DNA of 64,000 nucleotides from Tritonibacter mobilis (GTDB lineage Bacteria; Pseudomonadota; Alphaproteobacteria; Rhodobacterales; Rhodobacteraceae): NCBI RefSeq assembly GCF_001681715.1, contig NZ_LNWY01000017.1, positions 1 to 64,000 on the forward strand, read 5' to 3'. Numbering within the stretch: position 1 is the first letter of the stretch; every line of letters starts with the position of its first letter. Shown here piece by piece: positions 44,516 through 54,326 of this stretch. Position numbers and translations under genes: made by a program. The notes under the pieces are model-generated. The model was given only the letters and a program-made list of their open reading frames with translations, did no database searches and was not told the DNA's origin.

Positions 44516-44577
44516 TGAACTGATGCGGTGGATGCTTCCACCAATGGCATCTCTATGCCATGATGGTTCCATTGGAA
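44516..44577 (-). repeat. Dispersed 62-base repeat, copy B
   Basis: Inverted copy of 26000-26062; both contain TTCCAATGGAACCATCATGG and the CCACCGCATCAGTTCA end. A short frame around each copy could encode PMEPSWH-like peptides, but no complete gene is visible. It marks an unidentified mobile element shared by the two IS zones. Confidence 0.65.
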
Positions 44578-44845
44578 ACGAATTGCAGCGGTCTGTTTTG
44601 GCTCTGTATCGAAGGTCGTGATCGCTGATGTATATCCGGCTTCTTAGGGCGGCCTGACAGATCATCGCCTCGAGCCTCGATGGATTTTCGCTTGCTGCTC
44701 CCTCGTCGCCCTTAAGGCATTGGTGCTGACCGCGCCGTTTCACACACCAGGTTCAACAAGCAAGGGGCGTGACCCTTCTCCATGTCATGGCAAATGTTGC
44801 AATATTCCTTTCAGCCTTCCTTAGCTTCATCTTTCGTGATTTGAC

Positions 44846-45856
44846 TCAGACGGTGTGTCGCGGGTTGTATTCTTGGTCAGTCGAAAGAAGCGACCAAAAG
44901 ATCCGCGCGTTCTTGTTAGCCAAGGCGACTGCGACGACATTCGGGTGACGCCGTTCTCGCATACAGTTGATCCTTTGGCTTTGCGTGTCACTTTTTCCAG
45001 CAGACCGTCCCAGGACCGCGCGCCCCGTGGACCAACATCGTCCGCAAATACCTATCACTTCGTTCGCTAATGCCGAACAGGCGGGCCTTGCCACCGCTTG
45101 AGTGCTGCTTTGATACCGGGCCGAGCCAAGCTGCAAATTGACGGCCATTTTTAAAGCAAGACTTGTCGCCAGCTGCCGCGACCAGCGTAGTCGCGGTGAT
45201 CGGTTTGATCTCTTCGATCTGGCCGATGCGCTGGCACATTTCATTGGACTGGAAGAAGCTTTTGATCCGTCGATTGTAGCCTGTGAGACACATCTCCAAT
45301 TCGGCCAGTTCCTCACGAATGTCACGCAACATCTCAACGAAGAGCCTCCCGACTGCCCGTCTTCAATTTCGCTAAGGGTGAGCCGAATGCGGTTGAAATC
45401 ACGTGGCACCACGACACCGTGCTCTCCGAGCAGACCTCAGACTTAGTTCATAAGTCGGGTACGATTTGCGACCGCTCGCTGGCGTGTCCGGTGGACTGCT
45501 TGGATTTCCAACTGCTCTGGTGATTGTGGCGGCACTAACCGCATCGAAAGCCTGCCAAACGCTTCACAGATCGCTTCGGCGTCATTTCGATCATTCTTGT
45601 TTGACTTGACATAGGGCTTCACAAACTGAGGTGAGATCAACCGAGCCTCATGCCCCAAATCGGTGAGAACTCGGGCCCAATGGTGCGATCCACAACACGC
45701 TTCCATCCCGACGACGTAAGGCTCCAACTCAGCGAAGAGCTGCGCAGCAGCACCTTGTCTCAGCGTTTTGCAAAGCACAACCTGTTCGTCCTCATCGGCG
45801 GCGTGGACCTCCAGAATGTACTTGGCCAGATCAAAGTCGATTCTTTTGATTTCCAT
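44846..45856 (-). pseudogene. IS110-family transposase, frameshifted
   Basis: The minus strand begins MEIKRIDFDLAKYILEVHAA with the DEDD RuvC-like domain and SNKNDRNDAEAICEAFGRLS. The frame then breaks at about 45445, then continues as HGVVVPRDFNRIRLTLSEIE. After another shift the transposase_20 domain is seen (ITATTLVAAAGDKSCFKNGR, QFAAWLGPVSKQHSSGG). At least two frameshifts make it inactive. Its sequence differs from the IS110 remnant at 11709-12590, so they are different elements. Confidence 0.85.
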
Positions 45857-46218
45857 GGCATGAACCCTACAATCTGCTTATCCAAAGTACGCCAACCGAG
45901 GGCGGCAGCGTCCATACCATTGCTCATGGATCGAAGCACTGGTAGAGCGACGCGAACCTTTAGTTATTACTGTTGTCGTTGCTGCCAAGTTGGCTCGAGT
46001 CATCTGGGCCATACTCTCACCGGGGAGGTGTTCCGAATCGCATAGTGTCAAATCCAAAATCAGCCCAGTAAAGCGAGATGGCTGAAGTGCAATGACAGCG
46101 TGATGGCAAATCCGCAGATCTGGGGATCGAAAAAGACTAAAGAGCTTTTAAGTGCATCAAAACACGTCCCGTTGATGAGACCTGAAGCCGCTGACACCAT
46201 CAGGGGCCAGTAGTCATG
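45857..46218. other. Intergenic, nothing recognised
   Basis: This stretch between IS110 and IS3 remnants has no supported gene. It may hold the IS110 end and older debris. Confidence 0.45.
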
Positions 46219-47178
46219 TTAGGTCTGCGAAACAGGCTGAATACATGAACGCACCCGCCGAAGAAGATTGCGATCAAAACACTTGTGCCCGCGCGGCCGT
46301 CTATACGAAACTCCCGATATACGCATTCTGTGTCGGTTTGCCTGGATCGATGAAATGCAACTGCACGCACTTGTCATCAGCCTAAGTTTCAAGCGCGCGA
46401 CCTCGCAGTTCGGACCCATTATCCAAAACCAGAATGTCAGCAGACCCGCATTCATGGGCAACCAGGTTCAGCATTTCCACCGCACGCTCGCCGGGCAATG
46501 AGAAATCCGCCTCATTGGCGCGACACTAGCGAGTGCAATCATCTTAGAGATTTGCCGTGCGGGATACGCGCCCGTTCGCGAGTGCGTCACTGGTGAAATC
46601 CTACGATCACCGTTGGTTGGCCGCAATCGGGCACTAACCACACTAGCGGCTTGCTTTGGGGATATTCTTGCGCTTGTTGCAGCGCAACTAAAGCCGTTGT
46701 CCGCGGTAAACCCGTTCGACAACTTTGAGTTCACCTTGAAGCCCTCGCGCACCAGCTTGGTGTAGAACATGCGAAACCACACCTTCGATGTTTGCCTGAC
46801 AGCGTGATCAAGCGCTTGCTAAGCCGCGCGTGGCGATCCGAGTGTGCGTGATAGGTCAGGCTCGATCTGGATACCCCCACTAATCTGCACACTCGCCTTT
46901 TCGTGGACTGATGATCGCGCATCAACATTTCCATCCCGCGGCGAGCGAGAGACATGATGAGTTTTCGCCAGCAGACTCTTCTGATCTGCGTTCTCTGCCA
47001 CAAGGTCGTTCAACCGCCGCAGTTCCGATACCCTCATGCTGCCATACTTGGCTTTCTGCTTGTGTAGGGTGGCGTCGGACATATCGTGTTCGCGGCAGAG
47101 CTCCGAGACCTTCGCCTCTGCAGCATAATCTTGAAAAATCCCAACGATCTGTTCTTCAATGAAACGTGACTTCGGCAT
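46219..47178 (-). pseudogene. IS3-family element remnant (orfA and broken orfB)
   Basis: The minus strand has an OrfA-type start (MPKSRFIEEQIVGIFQDYAA, helix-turn-helix SELCREHDMSDATLHKQKAK) at 47178. OrfB pieces follow in other frames: VCRLVGVSRSSLTYH near 46930, then the integrase core DDE fragment reading NGSELRGRALET and LHFIDPGKPTQNAYIGSFV at about 46300-46440. Several frameshifts and stops interrupt orfB, so the element is dead. Confidence 0.8.
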
Positions 47179-47750
47179 TCTTGGTCTCCTCGTTGCTTCG
47201 AGTGTTACGAGAACAAACTTTCGTTTTGAATGGTCCGAAATCTCGGAGACAGGTCAGTTCCGGTTTAGAACGCCTGCAAAGACATCGTCTCTGGTGACCC
47301 GCGCATCCACTATGCCTTAGGATGGATGCCGAAGGCGCAGCCCTATTTCAGAAACAGCGATTTGGAGCTTGGTAACAAAGCGATTAAACGCGCCTTCAAA
47401 CAACTTTGCCGCCAGCAGGCAAACTAGATGTCGCGGTTTCCGAGGGCGACAAATCCATGGTTGTCACCTTTGCTCCGATCAAAACAGCCAAGCTCAATGA
47501 CATTTGTCCGCAAACATTGCTCACATAGCTTCTGACCCAGATCGTCGAGAGCAAAAATCACACGTACCGACGAGTCTTTCCGCTGACATCACGCAGTTCA
47601 CCAGACGAGGCGCATACTACTTAAACACATTGGAACACAGGACCCGATTAACGAAAAATTTCGACGGCTGTCTTATCAAGATCAGCGTGTCTTCCGGCAA
47701 GTAGAGGGCAGGCACGCGTTCAGACAAGACACTTGCGAAGGCTCTTACCT
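47179..47750. other. Intergenic upstream of the RTX gene
   Basis: Short frames only. A plus-strand segment reading GDPRIHYALGWMPKAQPYFR (47297-47360) has protein-like character but no start or family match that I recognise. The last 100 bases must carry the RTX-gene promoter. Confidence 0.4.
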
Positions 47751-50700
47751 ATGACCCGTATCATTCTTACGGCAACTGACGCCGAAGTATCCTGGCTCCA
47801 GCGTAAGGATGAAGCCGAGACCGCTTGGGCCGAGCTTCCAGAAACATTTGACGTTGATGACTTCGACCCTTGGGAAGATGAGTGGGATCTCGAAGAAGAA
47901 GAAGAAGAAGAAGAACCCGAGCACATTGACAATAAGCAATTCTTCCAAACTTCAGAAACGGGGGATGAAGGGTTGCTGGGCAACCTTTTGAAGCTCACCG
48001 GACGAGACAACGCGGCGGCCAATGCCAATGGCAACGCAAACGGGTTATTCAAGCTGGTTCTTGGCGGCGATGCTGACGACCACCTGACAGGCTCTGCAGG
48101 TGATGATGCGGTGATGGCGGGGCGCGGCCACGACAGTGTCGAAGGTGGAGAAGGCAACGATACACTTCTCGGCGATGAAGACGGGCAGACCGGCTCAGAT
48201 GCAACACCTTTGGTGCTGAACATTAGTAACCTAGTCAGTCAGTCCTACTACGATGGTTACTCCGCACGGGCTGGGGATACTGCGATCTATCGCGATGTAG
48301 CTTTTCTCGAGGATGGGACAGCGGTGTGGGGCCGCCTTGTGCTGGTGAACGCCAGCGATCAGAATATGATCATTGACCTCTCGGGTGACCGCGGAGCAGA
48401 AATCTCGATCACCGGCAACGGCTATGGCGATACGGCGGAATTCCGGCTTGAGTTCTTCAACCCTACGACCGGCGAGCCAGTCAATATCAATTCGACCGCT
48501 ACTTTCAACGATCTCGACCAGAACTATTACTCATACGATGTTGAGGCCGTATCATTGGATACGAATGAATATACCGCCTTTGGCACTTCGAGCGATACAT
48601 CTCTCAATGTCACCAACCAACATGGCACTATACGAGCTGGCGGGACAGAACAAAACAGCCCTGATGACCAAGACGCCTGGTTTTCGGCAGAATTCGAAGA
48701 CCGCGATTTCATTACCTTCACCCTAGAAGCACGCAGCACAATCTCAGGGTTTACCCTATCAGGAGACTTGATCGAGGATGGGGTCTACGTCCCGATTGAA
48801 CATGGCAATGATACCTTGCTTGGTGGGCTGGGTTCAGATGTGATAATGGGTCAGGGCGGCAACGACTTGCTCGATGGCGGAGAGGGCGACGACAGTATCG
48901 ATGGGGGTGAGGGCGATGACGTCCTGACCGGTGGAGCTGGCTCTGATGTGCTTTTTGGTGGGCTTGGCGGTGATACGATTTCTGGGGGCGATGGCGACGA
49001 CCTGATCGACGGTGGCGAAGGCGACGATGTCCTCTCAACCGGCATTGGCAACGATACGCTGCTCGGCGGCGCCGGCAATGACACGCTCCACAACTCGGCC
49101 GGGGACGACAGTCTGGTCGGCGGGGTTGGTGACGACAGCATTGTGGCGACCGAAGGAAATGACACGCTTGAGGGCGGTGACGGCAACGATACGCTTTATG
49201 CCGGGGTCGATAACGACCGCCTCGATGGCGGTCTCGGCAATGACAGTATGTTTGGTGAGGCCGGTAGTGATATTATGTATGGCGATGCCGGCATGGATTA
49301 CATGGAAGGCGGCATTGGCAACGACACCATTGATGGCGGTGATGATGACGACACAATCCTTGGGGGCGACGGCGACGATCTGATTTACGGCGGGGCAGGC
49401 AATGACAGCCTGACCACCGGTGCCGGGAATGACACACTCTTTGGCGGTGATGGTGACGATACGCTGCGCAACTCTGTTGGCGATGACAGCCTGGTTGGCG
49501 GCACCGGCAATGACAGTATTGTGGCGACCGACGGTAATGATACGCTCGACGGAGGTAGCGGCAATGACACTATGTATGGGGGCAATCACAACGACCTTCT
49601 GATCGGTGGAACTGGTGCTGATCTCATGTATGGTGAGGCGGATGCTGACACGTTCCGCGTCGAGGACAACTTCGGCAATGACACCATCGTTGGTGGCGAG
49701 GCTGGTACGGATCACGACATCGTTGATCTCTCGTATATGACTGGGCCTGTGACCGTAACCTATACTGGTTCTGAGTCGGGAATGATTACCGACGGAACCG
49801 ACACGATCCAATTCTCCGAGATCGAAGAGCTAATCCTCACCGATCAGGATGACGTTGTTGACGCCAGAAACGATGCTGCCGGTGTTCAGATCGATGCGGG
49901 TGCAGGTAATGATACTTTAGTCGGCGGTAGCGGCAATGATCTGTTCACTGGCGGCGCTGGTGAAGACCTGATCTCTTTGTCCTCCTCGGGAGGAGTAGAC
50001 CAGATCACAGATTTTGACATTACCGACACGGATACCGATGGCTTTTATAACGACCAACTGGATGTCTCAGACCTTATAGGTGGTTCCGGGGATGGTGGGG
50101 CTGTCCGCACAATTGATATCACCACAAGCGATGATGGCTTTGGCAATGCACTATTGACATTCCCCGGTGGGGAACAAATTGTTTTGCAAGGCGTCACCCC
50201 AACGCAGATGACAACCCACGATCAGCTGTTTGCTGCTGGTATCCCCTGCTATACTCCCGGAAGTCGCGTCATTACCGCTCGCGGTGAAGTGCCTGTGGAG
50301 CAGATCCGCGAGGGAGATCTGTTGCAGACAGCTGACAACGGGCTTCAGCCGGTGATTTGGGTCAGTCGTCGCAACCTATCCTCAGCAGATCTTGAACGTC
50401 ATCCCCATTTGCGGCCTATCCTATTGCGCCCCGGTGGCTTGATCGCGAACCAACGCAGGATGCTTGTCTCGCCACAGCACCGTTTCTTGGTTCTCAAGGA
50501 TGGACAATCCAAAAGTGAGTCCCTTGCTCGTGCGCGCCTCTTGCTCGAGCTGGATCCGTTTCATGTCCGTACAAAAGAAAACACATCACCCGTATGCTAC
50601 ATCCACTTGATGACAGAGGCTCATCAGGTGATTTTCGTCGATGGATGCGCGACAGAAACCTTCTGGCCAGGCCCTGAAGCTTTGCGCAGTCTGAGTAACA

Positions 50701-50927
50701 GTGACAAGCGCGAGATCTTTGATCTATTTCCAGAACTCATGCCTGTACTCGCCAAACGAGGTGCAATAGGGCGGGATCTGGTTGCCACTCATTACGGCGC
50801 TCTTGCCCGCCAAGATCTCCGTCGCAAGGATATCGCCCAAATGGAGCCTATTCACCCGCGTCACTTGCACCGACCGCTAAGTGTCTGTACCAACGCTGCA
50901 TCGATCACACGAGCCGTTCGTAGCTGA
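47751..50927 (+). CDS. Large RTX calcium-binding protein with C-terminal Hint domain
   Basis: This 1058-residue secreted-type protein starts with an acidic region including eight consecutive glutamates (DLEEEEEEEEPEHID). A first RTX block is at about 104-145 (GGEGNDTLLGDEDG). A beta-rich domain of about 200 residues follows, then a long array of GGxGxDxL nonapeptides at about 350-750. The C-terminus is a Hint_2 domain from about residue 831 (CYTPGSRVITARGEVPVEQI), which can self-cleave. The array contains a 378-base duplication (14 nonapeptides) at 49038-49415 and 49416 onward. Export is probably by a type I system encoded elsewhere. The ATG at 47751 has GAAGG upstream. Confidence 0.88.
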   Translation: MTRIILTATDAEVSWLQRKDEAETAWAELPETFDVDDFDPWEDEWDLEEEEEEEEPEHIDNKQFFQTSETGDEGLLGNLLKLTGRDNAAANANGNANGLFKLVLGGDADDHLTGSAGDDAVMAGRGHDSVEGGEGNDTLLGDEDGQTGSDATPLVLNISNLVSQSYYDGYSARAGDTAIYRDVAFLEDGTAVWGRLVLVNASDQNMIIDLSGDRGAEISITGNGYGDTAEFRLEFFNPTTGEPVNINSTATFNDLDQNYYSYDVEAVSLDTNEYTAFGTSSDTSLNVTNQHGTIRAGGTEQNSPDDQDAWFSAEFEDRDFITFTLEARSTISGFTLSGDLIEDGVYVPIEHGNDTLLGGLGSDVIMGQGGNDLLDGGEGDDSIDGGEGDDVLTGGAGSDVLFGGLGGDTISGGDGDDLIDGGEGDDVLSTGIGNDTLLGGAGNDTLHNSAGDDSLVGGVGDDSIVATEGNDTLEGGDGNDTLYAGVDNDRLDGGLGNDSMFGEAGSDIMYGDAGMDYMEGGIGNDTIDGGDDDDTILGGDGDDLIYGGAGNDSLTTGAGNDTLFGGDGDDTLRNSVGDDSLVGGTGNDSIVATDGNDTLDGGSGNDTMYGGNHNDLLIGGTGADLMYGEADADTFRVEDNFGNDTIVGGEAGTDHDIVDLSYMTGPVTVTYTGSESGMITDGTDTIQFSEIEELILTDQDDVVDARNDAAGVQIDAGAGNDTLVGGSGNDLFTGGAGEDLISLSSSGGVDQITDFDITDTDTDGFYNDQLDVSDLIGGSGDGGAVRTIDITTSDDGFGNALLTFPGGEQIVLQGVTPTQMTTHDQLFAAGIPCYTPGSRVITARGEVPVEQIREGDLLQTADNGLQPVIWVSRRNLSSADLERHPHLRPILLRPGGLIANQRRMLVSPQHRFLVLKDGQSKSESLARARLLLELDPFHVRTKENTSPVCYIHLMTEAHQVIFVDGCATETFWPGPEALRSLSNSDKREIFDLFPELMPVLAKRGAIGRDLVATHYGALARQDLRRKDIAQMEPIHPRHLHRPLSVCTNAASITRAVRS
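47892..47915 (+). repeat. (GAA)8 trinucleotide repeat in the RTX gene
   Basis: Eight GAA codons in a row encode a glutamate run in the N-terminal acidic region. Being in threes, length changes would keep the frame. Confidence 0.85.
49038..49640 (+). repeat. Internal 378-base tandem duplication of RTX nonapeptides
   Basis: The module with LHNSAGDDSLVGG and DDSIVATEGNDTL (from 49038) recurs as LRNSVGDDSLVGG and NDSIVATDGNDTL from 49416. The offset is 378 bases, that is 14 nonapeptides. The second copy is partial. Confidence 0.75.
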
Positions 50928-51237
50928 TCAGCGCTTATAACTTTGCCCTTTTTCGGCATTAAGGCCGCCCGAGCAATATATTATGGCGCAGGCAACGCAT
51001 CCCCGGTCAATCTATCTGCTCTGTAGGCGAACTCTGTGACGAATAAATTGACCAGATATCATATAGCGGGCAGTATTAATTCGTTCGCTTCCCGCACATT
51101 GATAAACCTCGGTTGAGAAGAAATACATCCGGTTCTACAGGTGCTTTTGAAGGTGCGAGCTCATAACTGATGGACGAAATTTCAATGAAGACGCTGTGTG
51201 TTTCGCTATTGTTGCACAGGAGAGAAACCCCATGAAG
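50928..51237. other. Intergenic after the RTX gene
   Basis: About 310 bases, AT-richer than the gene, with no supported frame and no clear terminator hairpin. Confidence 0.45.
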
Positions 51238-51277
51238 ATAACGCCATAACGCCATAACGCCATAACGCCATAACGAC
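51238..51277. repeat. 8-base tandem repeat ATAACGCC
   Basis: Four perfect copies of ATAACGCC (51238-51269) are followed by a partial fifth (ATAACGAC). It lies just outside the IS5 remnant. Short tandem arrays of this kind can arise by slippage. Confidence 0.9.
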
Positions 51278-51295
51278 CATGGCTACAGTTCTAGG

Positions 51296-51900
51296 TCATG
51301 TCGACAAATGGCGTGTCCAGAGGCGGATGGACGTGATGTCGACAAATCCGAGGAAGCTCTCTGTAATCTTATCGTAGCGGGTCGCGACGCGGCGAGCATT
51401 TTTCAGGTTATCAGCCATGACCAGATCAAAGCCAAGATAGTCGGAGGTTTGCCCAGCGGTGATCTCGGTCCTCATAGGCAGCCCAGCGGCACTGCACAGG
51501 AGGTGGATCTTGGTCGTGAAAACCACCGCGCGAACGGCCGAAACCCAGCTGCGGAATTTCCTTTTAGCGCCCGTTGCCTGATGGTGCGCGCGAATAACCG
51601 TGTATCGATCATCTGGAGGGCATGCGGCACCACCCCGCTTTCGGTCAGAGCGTCCTTGACCTGCTCGCAGAGGCTCGACAATGTCCAACGCCGAAACTGT
51701 CGATAGACGCAGGAACATTTCCTAAACTCTGCGGACAGGTCCCGCCACGAAGCGCCGGTGCGAGTGATCCAGAAAATTCAATCAAGAACAAAGCAGTGGT
51801 TGGTAGGTTCGTGCCCGTTCGGCGTGCGGGCTGACAGTATGAATCGCTCAAAGAGCGCCTATTCATTCGCCAGGAAAACAGTTCTCCAAACTGTTTTCTG
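51296..51900 (-). pseudogene. IS5-family transposase, frameshifted with internal deletion
   Basis: On the minus strand several pieces of an IS5/IS1031-type transposase are visible. First is an N-terminal part near 51800 (a frame-shifted FWVLRTGAPWRDLP-like region, read as SGSLAPALRGGTCPQ). Then come SSLCEQVKDALTESGVVPHA, FTTKIHLLCSAAGLPMRTEI and TAGQTSDYLGFDLVMADNL. This joins directly to KNARRVATRYDKITESFLGF, so the segment with the middle DDE residues is deleted. It ends VDITSIRLWTRHLST. The copy is inactive. Confidence 0.8.
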
Positions 51901-52281
51901 GTCTGTCTCATTCCGACATCAAGTCTCGTGCCAAGCTGGTCTCTATAGCAGCTACCAGCTTAAATCACGCCCAAAGTCCGATGTGAATCCCTTTTATCAA
52001 CACGATCTAGGATATCACAAAGCTTGGAAACTGATTACAGCTGAGCATCTGAGTAGTTATAGACAAAAAATAATTTTTGTCTGTATGTGGCTGGCACGCG
52101 AAACACTCTGTTCAACGCGGTGATGAAATGTAGCCCAACAGTTCGCGTGGGCTACGGTGCTTGGGGGCGTTCAACTCATCACAGGATTACTCTGTATTTT
52201 AGCGTCGCGCACCGGTATGGCAACGGGGTGTCATAGGCGATGGCGGCGGCCCGCCAGCGACATCTGGCGGGCGCAGATGGC
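51901..52281. other. Intergenic, nothing recognised
   Basis: Between the IS5 remnant and the RidA gene. No supported frame or structure is seen. Confidence 0.45.
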
Positions 52282-52620
52282 TCAACAAGCAGCGGTGATG
52301 ATGATTTCCACTTTCAACTCAGGACGGGCTAGTTTTGCTTCGCCGCAGGCCCGGGCGGGGGCGTGGCCCTCCGGTAACCAAGCATCCCAGACCGCGTTCA
52401 TTTCGGCAAAATCGGCCATGTCAGCGACCCAGATGATGGCCTGCAAAATCTGTTCGGGCGAGGAACCCGCCGTCTCCAGCAGCGCCTCAACTCGCGACAG
52501 GCACTCGCGGGTTTGTTCCGCAATGGTGGTGCCATCGCCCACCTGGCCGCATAGATAGGCAACACCATTGTGCTTGACGATCTTGCTCATGCGCTGGCCG
52601 GTTTCGATACGTTCGATCAT
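52282..52620 (-). CDS. ridA: RidA-family enamine/imine deaminase
   Basis: This 112-residue YjgF/YER057c/UK114 protein starts [20 protein letters not shown]. It has the family segments [40 protein letters not shown] and [20 protein letters not shown], with the conserved arginine in ARACGEA. RidA hydrolyses reactive 2-imino acids released by amino-acid oxidases. It follows the dehydrogenase subunits by 10 bases on the same strand, which fits a pathway that makes imino acids. Confidence 0.92.
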   Translation of the reverse strand: MIERIETGQRMSKIVKHNGVAYLCGQVGDGTTIAEQTRECLSRVEALLETAGSSPEQILQAIIWVADMADFAEMNAVWDAWLPEGHAPARACGEAKLARPELKVEIIITAAC

Positions 52621-52630
52621 TGGTCTGTCC

Positions 52631-54025
52631 TCAGTTTTCCCCGGTGGCGGGTGGGGTCTTCAGTGATGCCAACTCACCCAGGGTCACGGGCTTCAGTGGC
52701 GGGCGAATGCGATAGTAGCCAGTCTGGTCCGGCGTCTGCCCAGTGGCCTCGGCCAGAAGGGCGGTGACTGTCAATCCGCAATAGCGCCCTTGGCATGGCC
52801 CCATGCCGACGCGGCCAAAGGCCTTGGTCTGATTGGGGCCGAGGCATCCAGCGCGGGCATGAGCGCGGACCGTGCCGGCGGTCACCTCTTCGCACCGGCA
52901 GACTAACGTCTCATCTCTTGGCGACAATGCCTGCGCGCAGGGCGGATAGGCGGTATCCAGAAAGGGGCGCGGGGCCTGTTCGCGGGCGCGCGCGGATCTG
53001 AGCGGTCTGGCTCGCTGGTCCCGCTCATCCGGCGTAAGGCGTGCGGCGTCGCAGGCGATGGCCAGCGCGGCAAGACGGCCCGACAGGGCGGCTGCCTTGG
53101 CCCCGCCGATGCCCGCGCCATCCCCTGCGACAAAGACTCCGGGCACATCGCTGCGCCCCCAGTAATCCAGCGTCGGGACGAAACACTGCTGCTGCGTACT
53201 CCAGTGATGGGCGACGCCAAGTGCGCGCGCAGCCTGCGTATTTGGTACCACTCCGTGATGCAGGAATACGGTCTCGCACGCCAGACGCCGGATCCGGCCA
53301 CGATGGCTGAAACACAGCACCTCGGCGCGGGTGTCGCCTTCGATCCGGATGTCCTGAGCGCCGATGTAGCGCGGAACGCCTCCGCGTTTCAGCTCCGCCA
53401 GCATCCGCAGCCCCTTGGCCATGTAGGGCCAACCGCGCAGGGCGCCGCCCAGATGGCGCAGGGCGGCACGGCGGTTGCGGCCGGTTTGTGTCTCGACAAG
53501 CGCGAGGGGCGGCTGGCCGGCGCGCAGCATCTGAACCGCGATCAGGTACAACAGTGGCCCCGCCCCTACCAGCACCGCGGAACGGGCCAGCACGCCGGAT
53601 TGCTTCAACAGGATCTGCCCCGCCCCGGCCGTCATCACTCCGGGCAGGGTCCAGCCCGGCAGCGGCATGGGTCGTTCCAGCGCGCCGGTGGCCAGAAGCA
53701 CCCGGTCGGCAGTCAGCTGCGCGCCGCGCCCGTCCCGCGAGTAGGACAGGCAAAATCCCGGCTCGATCGACCAGACCACTGCTCCGGTTACATGTTCGAC
53801 CGGGCTGCTCCGAAGCGCGACAGTGAGGTCGCGACCGGCTGTATAGTCGGGCCCAAGCAGCGCGGCCCGGTGATCCGGCACATGATCCACATCGCGGTAG
53901 ATCTGCCCCCCGGCGCGGGGCTGCTCATCCAGCAATGTCACGCTGAGGCCCGCGTTGGCGGCCTCGGTGGCGGCGGCCATGCCGGCGGGACCGGCCCCGA
54001 CGATTACAAGATCACGATGCGACAT
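52631..54025 (-). CDS. FAD/NAD(P)-dependent dehydrogenase subunit with BFD-type [2Fe-2S] (HcnB/OoxA-like)
   Basis: This 464-residue flavoprotein starts [20 protein letters not shown] with the FAD-binding Rossmann motif. It contains a second nucleotide-binding motif ([19 protein letters not shown]) and ends in a BFD-like [2Fe-2S] domain ([20 protein letters not shown], then [20 protein letters not shown]). The ATG at 54025 has CGGAGG upstream. This is the alpha-type subunit of the hydrogen-cyanide synthase/opine oxidase/D-amino-acid dehydrogenase group. Together with the two adjacent genes it forms a membrane-linked amine dehydrogenase that passes electrons to the respiratory chain. Confidence 0.88.
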   Translation of the reverse strand: MSHRDLVIVGAGPAGMAAATEAANAGLSVTLLDEQPRAGGQIYRDVDHVPDHRAALLGPDYTAGRDLTVALRSSPVEHVTGAVVWSIEPGFCLSYSRDGRGAQLTADRVLLATGALERPMPLPGWTLPGVMTAGAGQILLKQSGVLARSAVLVGAGPLLYLIAVQMLRAGQPPLALVETQTGRNRRAALRHLGGALRGWPYMAKGLRMLAELKRGGVPRYIGAQDIRIEGDTRAEVLCFSHRGRIRRLACETVFLHHGVVPNTQAARALGVAHHWSTQQQCFVPTLDYWGRSDVPGVFVAGDGAGIGGAKAAALSGRLAALAIACDAARLTPDERDQRARPLRSARAREQAPRPFLDTAYPPCAQALSPRDETLVCRCEEVTAGTVRAHARAGCLGPNQTKAFGRVGMGPCQGRYCGLTVTALLAEATGQTPDQTGYYRIRPPLKPVTLGELASLKTPPATGEN

Positions 54026-54326
54026 GACGGACCTCCGGGCTACCGGGTCGGGTAATCTGAAGTCCTTCGGCAACCTCGATCATACACGCCTGTCGCTGCA
54101 CGCCGTCGATCTCCACCAGGCAGTCGAAACAGGCGCCCATCATGCAAAAGGGCGCACGCGGGGCGCCGGACACGGGCGTGTTACGAAAGCGCTCAATTCC
54201 GGCGGCCAGCAGTGCAGCGGCCAAGTTTGCCCCCAGCGGCAACAGCAAGGGGGCGCCGTCGAACCGGACCTCCACCCGAGGGGCGCTGCTGGCCTCGATC
54301 TCAAGAAACGGCAAAACGGGATTCAC
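54012..54326 (-). CDS. [2Fe-2S]-binding subunit (HcnA-like)
   Basis: This 104-residue protein has a ferredoxin-like beta-grasp part (ASSAPRVEVRFDGAPLLLPL) and a cysteine set in CMMGACFDCLVEIDGVQRQAC. It corresponds to HcnA-type subunits, with GTG start at 54326 and GGAGG 7 bases upstream. It overlaps the upstream flavoprotein by 26 bases and the downstream flavoprotein by 14. This tight overlap supports one three-subunit complex. Confidence 0.85.
   Translation of the reverse strand: MNPVLPFLEIEASSAPRVEVRFDGAPLLLPLGANLAAALLAAGIERFRNTPVSGAPRAPFCMMGACFDCLVEIDGVQRQACMIEVAEGLQITRPGSPEVRHVAS

Noticed and set aside
48800-49660. Possible CRISPR-like or satellite repeat
   Set aside because: The periodicity is 27 bases and encodes RTX nonapeptides in frame; there are no spacers.
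53204-54055. 283-codon plus-strand frame opposite the FAD dehydrogenase
   Set aside because: Gly/Gln/His-rich and fully antisense to a clear flavoprotein gene.
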